Shown here one piece after another: positions 32,447 to 41,437 of a stretch of DNA of 64,000 nt; position 1 is the first letter of the stretch, and every line of letters begins with the position of its first letter. Both the position numbers and the translations under genes were made by a program. The notes under the pieces are model-generated. The model made no database searches, was not told the origin of the DNA, and worked only from the letters and a program-made list of their open reading frames with translations. The stretch covers positions 1 through 64,000 of the forward strand of contig JBLHPE010000007.1 of NCBI GenBank assembly GCA_047624005.1, in the 5' to 3' direction. Source of the DNA: Ascidiaceihabitans sp047624005 (GTDB lineage Bacteria; Pseudomonadota; Alphaproteobacteria; Rhodobacterales; Rhodobacteraceae).

Positions 32447-35226
32447 TGCCGCACGGCTATGGACGGCCAAACAGGCCAAAGCCAAATAAACCGCTGATTT
32501 GCGAAACCGAAGCCATCTTCAATGAGGATGGCTTCCTTCTTGCCTTAAGCGAAGCGCGTAAAACTGCGCCACCCACTGAGGTACGCACTCAGATGGTCGC
32601 GTGGCTGCGCGAGGCCCAAAAGACAGGGCGGGCCACAATCGCAAAGGCGTTTCAAGAAAAACCATTTGCCGCGCGACCCATGACACGCGGGTATACTTAC
32701 CTCACGGATCAGTTGGTCTGTGCCACACTACACATCGCCACGACCGTCCTACATCCAAATCCAAATCCGACGTCTGGCGAACGGTTGTCGGTCATTGCAG
32801 TCGGAGGATACGGGCGGGGCGAAATGGCCCCCGCATCGGATGTCGATCTGCTGTTCTTGACCCCTTACAAAGTCACGGCATGGGCTGAAAGCGTGATCGA
32901 ATCCATGCTGTACATGCTTTGGGATCTCAAACTTAAAGTCGGGCATTCCACGCGGACAATTCAAGACTGTGTGCGGCTTGGGACCGAGGACTTTACGATC
33001 TGTACGGCCATGTTGGAACATCGATTTGTCGTCGGAGACAAGGAGCTGGGCCAAGAGCTGGACACCACACTTTGGTCCGACTTGTTCAAACCCAGCATGG
33101 GGCGCGCCTTTACCCAAGCCAAACTTGAAGAACGTGACAAACGGCACGAACGCCAAGGGCAACGCTATATGGTCGAGCCCAATGTAAAAGAAGGCAAAGG
33201 CGGGCTGCGCGACCTGCAATCGCTGTTCTGGATCGCCAAGTTCATCCACCAAGTGCAAGACACCCCCGATCTGGTCGACAAAGACGTGTTCACCGCAGAG
33301 GAATTCAAGAGCTTCGTTGCCGCCGAAGATTTCCTTTGGGCCGTGCGGTCTCACCTGCATCTGATCACCAAACGGGCCACCGAACAGCTGTCATTTGATA
33401 TGCAAGTCATGGTGGCCGACGCGATGGGTTACAAAGACACTGGCGGTCGGCGCGGGGTCGAGGTGTTCATGCAAGCCTACTTCCGGCACGCCACCGAAGT
33501 TGGGGATCTGACACGCATCTTTCTTACCAAACTTGAAGCTATGCATGTCAAAGACGAACCTCTGCTTGAACGCTGGTTTAAGCGGCGACGCAAAGTCAAA
33601 GACGGTTACGAGGTGATCCACAACAGGCTTGCCATTGTCGATGACACCGCCTTTCTGTCGGACAAATTGAATCTATTGCGGTTGTTCGAAGAAGCCCTGC
33701 GGACGGGCATGTTAATTCATCCCGACGCAATGCGATTGGTCAAATCCAACCTCGGCCTGATCGACGATGACATGCGCACAACCCCTGAAGCCCAGCGCAT
33801 CTTCATGGGGCTGATGCTGAAACACGGCAACCCCGAACGGGGACTGCGCCGGATGAACGAATTGGGCATGCTTGGGGCCTTTATCCCCGAATTTGAAAAC
33901 ATCGTCGCGATGATGCAGTTCAACATGTACCACTCGTACACCGTGGACGAACACACCATCCAATGCGTCACCAACCTTGCCCAAATTGAGCGCGGCGAAC
34001 TGGTCGAGGACCTACCGTTGGCGTCGTCCATTCTTGAAAAAGGCGTGAACCGGAAAGTGCTTTTTGTGGCTATGTTGCTGCATGATATTGCCAAAGGTCG
34101 ACCCGAAGATCACTCAATCTTGGGGGCTCAAATGGTCCGTAAAATCGCGCCGCGTTTGGGGTTAAAACCTGACGAGGTCGATACCGTTGAATGGCTGGTC
34201 CGCTATCACTTGCTGATGTCGGACATGGCGCAAAAACGCGACATCGCGGACCCCCGAACTGTGCGTGATTTTGCCAAGCTGGTGAAAACAGTCAAACGCC
34301 TTGATCTACTGTGCGTGTTGACGGTCTGTGACATTCGCGGCGTTGGCCCAAACACTTGGAACAACTGGAAGGCAGTGCTGATCCGTGCGCTTTATGGCCA
34401 GACCCATGATGCCCTTGTGAACGGGCTTGAAGACTTGAACCGCGCCAACCGTGGGACCGAAGCGAAAAAAAACCTGCGCGAGAAGCTTACAGACTGGCCC
34501 CGCAAAGACTTACAAATCGAAACTGCGCGTCATTACGATCCCTATTGGCAAGGCATGCACGTAACTGCACATGTGGTATTTGCAGATCTTTTGCGCAACA
34601 TGGTCGAAGATGACATTCGGATGGACTTACATCCCGATCTGGAACGTGACGCCACCCGCGCTTGTTTTGTTATGGCCGATCATCCCGGCATCTTTGCGCG
34701 GCTCACGGGTGCGCTGGCACTGGTCGGGGCCAATGTCGTTGATGCACGGAGTTACACCACCAAAGACGGTTACGTGGTTTATGCGTTTTGGATTCAAGAT
34801 GCTGAAAGGCAACCGTTTGAGGCATCGCGTCTTCCCCGTCTGCGCGACATGATCGCTAAAACACTCAAGGGCGAAGTCGTTACCCGTGACGCCATCAAAG
34901 ACCGCGATAAAGTTAAGAAACGCGAACGCGCGTTCAAGGTTCCAACGCACATCAGTTTTGATAACGACGGTTCCGAAATTTACACAATCATCGAAGTCGA
35001 CACACGCGACCGCGCAGGTCTTTTGCATGATCTGACCCGCACGCTTGCTTCCCTCAACGTCTACATCGCCAACGCCGTGATCGCGACCTACGGGGAACAG
35101 GCGGTGGATACCTTTTATGTGAAAGACATGTTTGGTCTGAAATATCACTCAGAAAACAAACAAGCGACGCTCGAGAATAAACTGCGCGAAGCGATCAGCG
35201 AAGGCGCAAAACGCGCAAACGCATAA
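32446..35226 (+). CDS. glnD: PII uridylyltransferase/uridylyl-removing enzyme
   Basis: 926 residues. GlnD senses glutamine and reversibly uridylylates PII proteins, controlling nitrogen assimilation. The nucleotidyltransferase domain has VIAVGGYGRGEMAPASDVDL, with the GG and DVD motifs. The HD domain has VAMLLHDIAKGRPEDHSILG. Two C-terminal ACT domains begin near CFVMADHPGIFARLTGALAL and IIEVDTRDRAGLLHDLTRTL. The ATG overlaps the preceding stop (TAATG). Confidence 0.97.
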   Translation: MPHGYGRPNRPKPNKPLICETEAIFNEDGFLLALSEARKTAPPTEVRTQMVAWLREAQKTGRATIAKAFQEKPFAARPMTRGYTYLTDQLVCATLHIATTVLHPNPNPTSGERLSVIAVGGYGRGEMAPASDVDLLFLTPYKVTAWAESVIESMLYMLWDLKLKVGHSTRTIQDCVRLGTEDFTICTAMLEHRFVVGDKELGQELDTTLWSDLFKPSMGRAFTQAKLEERDKRHERQGQRYMVEPNVKEGKGGLRDLQSLFWIAKFIHQVQDTPDLVDKDVFTAEEFKSFVAAEDFLWAVRSHLHLITKRATEQLSFDMQVMVADAMGYKDTGGRRGVEVFMQAYFRHATEVGDLTRIFLTKLEAMHVKDEPLLERWFKRRRKVKDGYEVIHNRLAIVDDTAFLSDKLNLLRLFEEALRTGMLIHPDAMRLVKSNLGLIDDDMRTTPEAQRIFMGLMLKHGNPERGLRRMNELGMLGAFIPEFENIVAMMQFNMYHSYTVDEHTIQCVTNLAQIERGELVEDLPLASSILEKGVNRKVLFVAMLLHDIAKGRPEDHSILGAQMVRKIAPRLGLKPDEVDTVEWLVRYHLLMSDMAQKRDIADPRTVRDFAKLVKTVKRLDLLCVLTVCDIRGVGPNTWNNWKAVLIRALYGQTHDALVNGLEDLNRANRGTEAKKNLREKLTDWPRKDLQIETARHYDPYWQGMHVTAHVVFADLLRNMVEDDIRMDLHPDLERDATRACFVMADHPGIFARLTGALALVGANVVDARSYTTKDGYVVYAFWIQDAERQPFEASRLPRLRDMIAKTLKGEVVTRDAIKDRDKVKKRERAFKVPTHISFDNDGSEIYTIIEVDTRDRAGLLHDLTRTLASLNVYIANAVIATYGEQAVDTFYVKDMFGLKYHSENKQATLENKLREAISEGAKRANA

Positions 35227-35328
35227 TCGCTGCATCCTAAACACTAAAATAACTGGCTCTGCTGGTTTTTCCCGCCTAGGGTATTAGAGGAAAACGCCTT
35301 CTCGTTGCCCAAAAGTGAGACCACAAAC

Positions 35329-36294
35329 ATGTCTAAACATGGTTATGATTCTGGACGCCTAGACCTCCCTTTTGTCGGTATCTCGACATTCGGAAAACGC
35401 CCCTATGTATCGGATTGGTCCGCCATCGACGCCGACGTTGCAGTCCTTGGAGCACCCTATGACTTTGGCACTCAGTTCCGCGCAGGTGCCCGCTTTGGCC
35501 CCCGTGCCGTACGCGAGGCTTCAACCCTCTTCAGCTTTGGCCACGGCGGGGCATACGACTTTGAAGACGACGCAACCTACCTTGGCGCAGACGTGCGGAT
35601 CGTGGATTTGGGGGACGCGGATATTGTCCACACTGACACCACCAGAAGCCACGCCAACATCAAGACAGGCGTAAATGCCATGCTGGATGCGGGCGCGTTT
35701 CCTGTGGTGATTGGCGGCGACCATTCCATCAACATCCCTTGCATTGATGCATTTGAGGGACGCGGCGACATCCACATTCTACAGATCGACGCCCACCTCG
35801 ATTTTGTCGATGAACGCCACGGTGTGCGCAACGGCCACGGCAACCCCATGCGCCGCGCGGCTGAAAAATCATATGTCACGGGGCTGACCCAAGTTGGCAT
35901 CAGAAACGTCTCGTCCACCGCTAAAGAAGGCTACGCCGACGCCCGCGCAATGGGATCAGACATCATATCAGTCCGCCAAATGCGCGCCCTCGGACCACAA
36001 GGCGTCATCGAACGTATTCCTAAAGATGCAAAGGTCTACGTCACTTTGGACATCGACGGCTTCTGCCCTTCCATTGCACCCGGAACAGGCACACCAAGCC
36101 ATGGGGGTTTCCTGTATTACGAGGTCTTGGAAATGCTTCAGGCCGTGGCAAAGCGGAACGATATCGTAGGCATCGATCTGGTCGAGGTTGCGCCCGACTT
36201 TGATCACACAGGCGGCACCGCAATTCTAGCCGCGCAAATCCTGCTTAATTTCCTAGGGTTTGTTTTCCACGAACGGGCCATCCAAAAAGGATAG
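35329..36294 (+). CDS. speB: Agmatinase-type ureohydrolase
   Basis: 321 residues of the arginase/agmatinase family. The binuclear manganese ligands are all present: GGDHS, QIDAHLDFVDE, and TLDIDGFCPSIAPGTG. Agmatinase converts agmatine to putrescine and urea; the PGTGTPSHGG segment is typical. Guanidinobutyrase or related activity cannot be excluded. ATG 35329 is preferred to a TTG at 35305. A strong hairpin follows the gene. Confidence 0.88.
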   Translation: MSKHGYDSGRLDLPFVGISTFGKRPYVSDWSAIDADVAVLGAPYDFGTQFRAGARFGPRAVREASTLFSFGHGGAYDFEDDATYLGADVRIVDLGDADIVHTDTTRSHANIKTGVNAMLDAGAFPVVIGGDHSINIPCIDAFEGRGDIHILQIDAHLDFVDERHGVRNGHGNPMRRAAEKSYVTGLTQVGIRNVSSTAKEGYADARAMGSDIISVRQMRALGPQGVIERIPKDAKVYVTLDIDGFCPSIAPGTGTPSHGGFLYYEVLEMLQAVAKRNDIVGIDLVEVAPDFDHTGGTAILAAQILLNFLGFVFHERAIQKG

Positions 36295-36318
36295 CCACCA
36301 CTTCGTTCCACAAAAAAT

Positions 36319-36345
36319 GCGACGCCCCAATACAAGGGCAGTCGC
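36319..36345 (-). terminator. Intrinsic terminator between convergent genes
   Basis: GCGACGCCC (36319-36327) pairs with GGGCAGTCGC (36336-36345) through nine base pairs and a bulged A. On the minus strand it is followed directly by ATTTTTTG, a proper T-run, so it should terminate the small membrane-protein gene whose stop lies 27 bases away. On the plus strand TTACTTTCTTG follows, giving weaker termination for speB. Confidence 0.8.
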
Positions 36346-36372
36346 TTACTTTCTTGTCCGAAGATATAGACC

Positions 36373-36732
36373 TTAGACCATTTCGTCTTCAGGTTGATGC
36401 AGACCAACGACAACCAAAACCGTCGCACCGATGACCCAGTAATAAGCCGCGTCCAAACCAGAAAACCCAATCGCAAACGGCGCGATCAAGAACACAACGC
36501 CCACCATGCCATCGACAGCCAAATGCAGTGTATATGGCACCACGCGAAGCACACCCAAATGATGATCCGTCAACAATGTCAGGCCCAATGCCGCAACACC
36601 CGTCAACAAGGACAACATAAAGGCGGAAGGATGGCTTGTCCCCAGACCTAGCAAAAACGGCATGATGATAAGACCCAATGCGACTGGGTAATCAAGATAG
36701 GCGTGGAGTGTTTTGGTCATAAATCTTGGCAT
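36373..36732 (-). CDS. Small integral membrane protein, SPW-repeat-like
   Basis: About 119 residues with four hydrophobic helices (PVALGLIIMPFLLGLG, FMLSLLTGVAALGLTLL, LHLAVDGMVGVVFLIAPFAI and YYWVIGATVLVVVGL). The layout of two helix pairs with HxxLD/HLAVD turns recalls SPW-type small membrane proteins; function is unknown. The start may be ATG 36732 or 36720. It is divergent from the alcohol dehydrogenase across two operator-like repeats and may be co-regulated. Confidence 0.7.
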   Translation of the reverse strand: MPRFMTKTLHAYLDYPVALGLIIMPFLLGLGTSHPSAFMLSLLTGVAALGLTLLTDHHLGVLRVVPYTLHLAVDGMVGVVFLIAPFAIGFSGLDAAYYWVIGATVLVVVGLHQPEDEMV

Positions 36733-36785
36733 CTGATCAGTCTTTCCATGAGAGTTAAAAACAGGTCTTACAGTACTTATATAAT

Positions 36786-36836
36786 TAGGAACCAATCAGT
36801 TCAAAACACATCTACGTGAATAGGAACCAGTCAGTC
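36786..36836. promoter_or_regulatory. Paired operator-like sites in a divergent promoter region
   Basis: TAGGAACCAATCAGTT (36786-36801) and TAGGAACCAGTCAGTC (36821-36836) match at 14 of 16 positions and start 35 bp apart. The first extends to a dyad, GAAC-N6-GTTC. The size and symmetry resemble TetR-family operators. They lie between the divergent membrane-protein and alcohol dehydrogenase genes. No regulator gene is adjacent. Confidence 0.5.
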
Positions 36837-36904
36837 TAATAACTTCCTGCTTGCCTCGTCGACAATCTCAGTCACTCTACCCCCAAGTAACTAAAGAGGT
36901 CCCA

Positions 36905-38062
36905 ATGCAAGACATAACCCGCATCCAATCCCCCCGCGTCATCCGCATCGGCGGCGGCGTCGCATCCGAGGCAGGCGAAGTCCTCCACCAACTTGGCCTC
37001 AGCAAACCTTTGATTGTGACAGACACCAACCTGATCAAAATCGGACACGTCAAAACCCTGACGAACATCCTCAAAACCGCAAACATTCAGGCACACATCT
37101 TCGACGGCGTGATAGAGGACCCAACTGACGCTTGCGTCGACGACGGCATCACGGCCCTAAACGCAGGCGACTACGATTGCATTATCGGCTTTGGCGGCGG
37201 CAGCCCGATGGACACGGCCAAAGCGATCTCGTTCATGGCAGTAAACCCAGGCCACGTGCGCGATTACAAAGCACCCAAGCAAATCGACAAATGTGGACTG
37301 CCTATTATCCTGATCCCAACCACTGGGGGCACCGGATCAGAGTTAACGCGCTGGTGCGTGATCACCGACACCAAACAGCCCGAAAAATACAACCTCTCTG
37401 GCCTTGCCTGCGTCGCAACAGCCGCCCTCATCGACTGGACCTTCACGACAACCAAACCTGCACGGATCACCGCGGACACCGCCGTCGACAGTCTGACTCA
37501 CGCGATCGAGGCGTATGTCAGCAAACGGGCACACCCGTACACCGACGCCTTCGCGCTCTCCGCTATGCCATTGATCGCAGACAACGTCCGCACGGCCTAC
37601 GCCGATCCTGAAAACGGCCCCGCGCGCGAGGCATTGATGCTAGCCGCGTCCCAAGCAGGCATGGCATTCTCAAACGCCTCCGTCGCTTTGGTCCATGGGA
37701 TGAGCCGCCCGATAGGTGCGCATTTTCACGTCGCCCACGGACTATCCAACGCGATGTTGTTGCCCGCGATCACCGCATTTTCCATCTCCGCCGCGCCAGA
37801 ACGTTATGCACAGGTCGCACGCGTCACGAACTGGGCAACTGACAGTGACACAGACGAAATCGCCTGCGCAAAACTTGTCGATGGGTTGAAACAATTGAAC
37901 GCAGACCTCGAAGTACCCTCACCCACCAAACTTGGACACGCAAAAGATGACAAAATGTTTGCACTCATGGCATCCCAAGCGCTTGCATCAGGATCACCAC
38001 AAAACAATCCACGTGTGCCAACAGCGAACGAAATCATCAGCCTTTATCGTGAGATTTGGTAG
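36905..38062 (+). CDS. Iron-containing alcohol dehydrogenase
   Basis: 385 residues of the group III (Fe-ADH) family. The NAD-binding part holds GGGSPMDTAKAISFMA and PTTGGTGSELTRWCVITD. Metal-ligand histidines are seen in DSLTHAIEAYV and in VHGMSRPIGAHFHVAHGLSN. The substrate, an alcohol or aldehyde, is not evident. ATG 36905 follows AAGAGGT; the upstream frame is rejected. Paired operator-like repeats upstream suggest inducible control. Confidence 0.92.
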   Translation: MQDITRIQSPRVIRIGGGVASEAGEVLHQLGLSKPLIVTDTNLIKIGHVKTLTNILKTANIQAHIFDGVIEDPTDACVDDGITALNAGDYDCIIGFGGGSPMDTAKAISFMAVNPGHVRDYKAPKQIDKCGLPIILIPTTGGTGSELTRWCVITDTKQPEKYNLSGLACVATAALIDWTFTTTKPARITADTAVDSLTHAIEAYVSKRAHPYTDAFALSAMPLIADNVRTAYADPENGPAREALMLAASQAGMAFSNASVALVHGMSRPIGAHFHVAHGLSNAMLLPAITAFSISAAPERYAQVARVTNWATDSDTDEIACAKLVDGLKQLNADLEVPSPTKLGHAKDDKMFALMASQALASGSPQNNPRVPTANEIISLYREIW

Positions 38063-38084
38063 GGTAGGGCCACAAATGCCGGAA

Positions 38085-39086
38085 TTAGTCTTCGCTGGGT
38101 GCGAACGCACGCAGCAACTCAATCATATCGCGGGACTGAAATGCAGTGGTGTGATTGCTTGACCAAATATCAGCGGCGAATGTGGCAGACATCAACGTTG
38201 CATCGCTGGCATCCAACCTATCCGCATCACCAATAGCGCCCAAACGAACGTTACTACCGCTCAGAATACCCGACAGCTGCAACAGCCGGTCATTCTCTGA
38301 TGCGATCACAAAAAACGGTTGCGGCAACCCGCCCATATCAATCGCCTGCTGCTCGAACAGCTCGACATCAATGTCAGGAGAAACCAACGCAGTGCTGCGC
38401 AGTTTAGACCATTGCGCCCCATTATTGCGGATCGCGCGTTGGCGCAGGACCTCAACAACCAACTGACTACCGATCGAATGCCCAACAATGCTAAAGCTCT
38501 CAATATTCGAGGCTTGTAATTGATCCAGCAATGTCTCCAACGCAGAGCGCGAAAACATGATGGAATCGCGATCATGTAGATAGGCGAAATTCTCGCCAGC
38601 CGACGGCCAGCTGAACATGACAGGAATGTCTTTCCGCTTATAATCATGCAGCAACTGCGCGTTCATATAAAGCGCCTCAGCGAATGAATTATTGAAGCCG
38701 TGCACATAGACAATCGCATTGCGCTCGCCCTTGGCGCGTTTGGAAATTTGCTTGTCTAACATTTGGTCAAAACCACGCGGGTCGACAGTTGTCGCTGCAG
38801 CAACAATGCCGAAATTGGTTTGCGGGTCTGGCGATTTGTCTGGGTACTCGACCACCCCCAACCGGTGGCCCGATGGGACGGAAACGCAGATCTCGCCGAA
38901 CGACAAAGCGTTACTGCGTACGTTTCCATAAAGTTGATTATTGGGCACCCTATTGGTCGCAAACAATATGTCATGAAGCGTCGCGTCTTTAGTCACTGGT
39001 ACAACAACCGCCTCGCCATGCGCCACGCACCCAGCCAATGCCAACGTCATCAATAATTTCACAAGGGTTTTCAAAAGGACGTCCAA
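38085..39086 (-). CDS. Alpha/beta hydrolase lipoprotein (DUF900)
   Basis: 333 residues. The N-terminus LVKLLMTLALAGC ends in a clear lipobox (LAGC, Cys 20). The hydrolase part matches DUF900: ILFATNRVPNNQLYGN, AIVYVHGFNNSFAEALY, VMFSWPSAGENFAYLHDRDS and the nucleophile in IVGHSIGSQLVVEVL, with DIDVELF near the acid. It should face the periplasm; the substrate is unknown. The start is TTG at 39086, needed to provide the whole lipoprotein signal; a GTG at 39062 would give a shorter one. Confidence 0.85.
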   Translation of the reverse strand: MDVLLKTLVKLLMTLALAGCVAHGEAVVVPVTKDATLHDILFATNRVPNNQLYGNVRSNALSFGEICVSVPSGHRLGVVEYPDKSPDPQTNFGIVAAATTVDPRGFDQMLDKQISKRAKGERNAIVYVHGFNNSFAEALYMNAQLLHDYKRKDIPVMFSWPSAGENFAYLHDRDSIMFSRSALETLLDQLQASNIESFSIVGHSIGSQLVVEVLRQRAIRNNGAQWSKLRSTALVSPDIDVELFEQQAIDMGGLPQPFFVIASENDRLLQLSGILSGSNVRLGAIGDADRLDASDATLMSATFAADIWSSNHTTAFQSRDMIELLRAFAPSED

Positions 39087-39175
39087 CTTTAAGGGCCGAC
39101 AGGTCGACCGAACCGGTAATTAAATTCGAACGCCGTGACCAAACATGTAAACGTCCGATCACTGCATGGATCGTT

Positions 39176-39478
39176 TTATTTACTCGGGCGTTTAGGTCTG
39201 AATTTCTTAAGCATCTTGCCCACTGCAGCTTTATCAATGCTGCCATTTTCGGCTTGTAGGCACGAGGTAAGGCTTGCTTCGTTAATACATTCTGGCGGGC
39301 CGTTTTTAGGGGCCGGCATACAGGCCTTAAGCGCGGCTTCGGAAACACCAATGCTTGCGGCCATCTTGCCAAATTCTGGTTTTGGTGGACGTTCTTTTTG
39401 TTGCGCTGTTGCCGTCACTGGCATGAAAAAAGCTGTTGCTGCGCTTAGCCCCAAAAGTGTGGTTCTTATTGTTGTCAT
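39176..39478 (-). CDS. Small secreted hypothetical protein
   Basis: 100 residues. A signal peptide (TTLLGLSAATAFFMPVTATA) is followed by a soluble part of about 75 residues, with cysteines in LKACMPAPKNGPPECINEAS and LTSCLQ. It ends in a basic tail (KKFRPKRPSK). The even spacing of cysteines suggests a helical repeat, but no named family is recognised. ATG 39478 has AAAGGG about 9 bases upstream. It lies between the DUF900 lipoprotein gene and a regulatory region. Confidence 0.7.
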   Translation of the reverse strand: MTTIRTTLLGLSAATAFFMPVTATAQQKERPPKPEFGKMAASIGVSEAALKACMPAPKNGPPECINEASLTSCLQAENGSIDKAAVGKMLKKFRPKRPSK

Positions 39479-39652
39479 TGAATGGGCCCTTTCTTAGTCC
39501 ATTTTTGTTATGTGCTCTTTTAGAACGGCAGAGCTGCTCGGTTCCGTCGGCCCAATTTTAGAAAAATGTGAAAGGTTGCGAAAAAACGCCGTTGATGGTG
39601 AAAAAATGCCTGCGTTAACTATATTTCGGGCCACGTTTTTGAAAATTGGCAA

Positions 39653-39760
39653 AAATGTACAATTTGCACCCCCAATTTGTACATTTCGGCATAACTCGAC
39701 CAAATTCAGCAAGATTTGCACTCGCCCAAATGTACAATTCGCATCGTAAATTGTACATTT
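39653..39760. promoter_or_regulatory. Two long TGTACAATT palindromes upstream of murJ
   Basis: AAATGTACAATTTG (39653-39666) faces CAATTTGTACATTT (39673-39686), and AAATGTACAATTCG (39728-39741) faces GTAAATTGTACATTT (39746-39760). Four near-identical half-sites thus make two inverted repeats of 34 and 33 bp, starting 75 bp apart, about seven helical turns. They end 136 bp before the murJ start. The regulator is unknown. The rest of 39479-39895 shows no gene. Confidence 0.65.
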
Positions 39761-39895
39761 TACGCAACAAAGTCTGCACAATTCCGCCTCAAAACTCAAA
39801 CAACACCACCAATAACAATGCGCACGCCCCCCTTGCCAGCGCCCCGTCCAACCCGTTACCCACGGTTCCAAGCACCCGCGAAAGGCCCACATCCC

Positions 39896-41437
39896 GTGAA
39901 ACCCATCAAAATGATGTCCGGCTTTTTAACTGTTGGATTCTGGACACTTATGTCCCGCATCCTTGGCTTCGTGCGTGAAATCCTACTGCTGTCCCTCATC
40001 GGCCCCGGCCCCATCATGGACGCTTTTGTCGCCGCCTTCCGCCTGCCCAATATGTTCCGCCGCTTTTTCGCCGAAGGTGCGTTTAACGCCGCCTTCGTTC
40101 CGATGTTCTCAAAAAAGCTGGAAGGTGATGATAATCCACACAAATTTGCGACCGACGCGCTGGCTGGGCTGTCCCTTGTCGTCCTGATTGTGATCGGTTT
40201 GGCGATGGTGTTTATGCCCGCATTGGTCTGGCTCACAGCAGGTGGATTTGCCGAGGACGCCCGTTTTGATATGACCGTAGGCTTTGGCCGCGTTGTGTTT
40301 CCCTACATCTTGTTTATGTCCCTTTCTGCGTTATTCTCCGGCATCTTAAACTCTACCGGCCGCTTTGCTGCGGCCGCAGCGGCACCCGTTTTACTTAACA
40401 TTTTCATGATCATAGCGATGGTCAGCGCCAATTATTTGGGTGCCGATGTGATCTCTTGGATCATCTGGGTTGTTCCACTCGCAGGTATCGCCCAACTCGC
40501 CCTGACATGGGTCGCCGCCAGTCGTGCCGGCTTCGCATTGAAACCGGCACGCCCGCGTTGGACCCCCGATATGCGCAAGATGATCGTGGTCGCTGTTCCC
40601 GCCGCGCTTGCCTCTGGTGTGATGCAGATAAATCTGGTCGTCGGCCAGTTCGCCGCCAGCCAATTCGACAGCGCTGTCAGTTGGCTTTTTGCAGCAGATC
40701 GCCTGTATCAACTGCCTCTCGGCGTGGTCGGAATTGCAGTGGGCATCGTGTTGCTTCCCGACTTGTCCCGTCGCCTTCAGGCAGGCGATGAAATTGGGGC
40801 CAAGACGGCATTTTCACGGGCTGCTGAAATTTCACTAGCCTTAACGATACCAGCCTCTATCGCATTGATTATAATACCATTCCCACTTGTTTCCGTCTTA
40901 TTTGAACGTGGCGCAACGGGCCCAGATGATGCGGCAGCAATCGCTGTGGCTGTCAGCATTTATGGACTTGGATTGCCCGCATTTGTCATCCAGAAATTCC
41001 TACAGCCGCTCTATTTTGCACGCGAAGACACACGAAGCCCGTTCCGTTTTGCACTGGTTGCGATGGTCATCAACGCAGCCCTCGCAATTGGTTTATCTCC
41101 AGTCATTGGCTGGATTGCACCCGCTATTGCAGCAACAGTTGCAGGCTGGGCGATGGTCGCCTTGCTGATGATTGGCGCGCGTCGCATGGGTGATGTCGCA
41201 CGTTTTGATGCCCACTTGCGCAAACGTATTTGGCGCATCGTTGCGGCCTCGGCAGTGATGGGCGGATGTCTGTGGGCAGGCAACATCGCGCTGTCCCCCG
41301 CATTGGGGATGCCCGGCATACGCTATGTTGCTCTTATCATTTTGATAACAATAGGTATTGTCACCTATTTCGTTTCTGGAAACCTTCTAGGTGCATTCAA
41401 AATATCCGAATTCAAAAAGGCTATTCAGCGCGGTTAA
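39896..41437 (+). CDS. murJ: Lipid II flippase MurJ
   Basis: 513 residues with about 14 membrane helices of the MOP/MVF superfamily. MurJ flips lipid II across the inner membrane for wall synthesis. The N-terminus TVGFWTLMSRILGFVREILL and the loop IGPGPIMDAFVAAFRLPNMF with RRFFAEGAFNAAFVP are diagnostic. The start is GTG at 39896 (family starts MKP), with AAAGG about 10 bases upstream. The longer frame from 39716 crosses the palindromes and is rejected. The stop abuts that of the convergent rhomboid-like gene. Confidence 0.96.
   Translation: MKPIKMMSGFLTVGFWTLMSRILGFVREILLLSLIGPGPIMDAFVAAFRLPNMFRRFFAEGAFNAAFVPMFSKKLEGDDNPHKFATDALAGLSLVVLIVIGLAMVFMPALVWLTAGGFAEDARFDMTVGFGRVVFPYILFMSLSALFSGILNSTGRFAAAAAAPVLLNIFMIIAMVSANYLGADVISWIIWVVPLAGIAQLALTWVAASRAGFALKPARPRWTPDMRKMIVVAVPAALASGVMQINLVVGQFAASQFDSAVSWLFAADRLYQLPLGVVGIAVGIVLLPDLSRRLQAGDEIGAKTAFSRAAEISLALTIPASIALIIIPFPLVSVLFERGATGPDDAAAIAVAVSIYGLGLPAFVIQKFLQPLYFAREDTRSPFRFALVAMVINAALAIGLSPVIGWIAPAIAATVAGWAMVALLMIGARRMGDVARFDAHLRKRIWRIVAASAVMGGCLWAGNIALSPALGMPGIRYVALIILITIGIVTYFVSGNLLGAFKISEFKKAIQRG

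Noticed and set aside
39494..39892. Minus-strand 132-codon frame upstream of murJ
   Set aside because: Its sequence simply reads the TGTACA palindromes (repeated NCTF/KCT stretches) and overlaps a regulatory region; no ribosome site.
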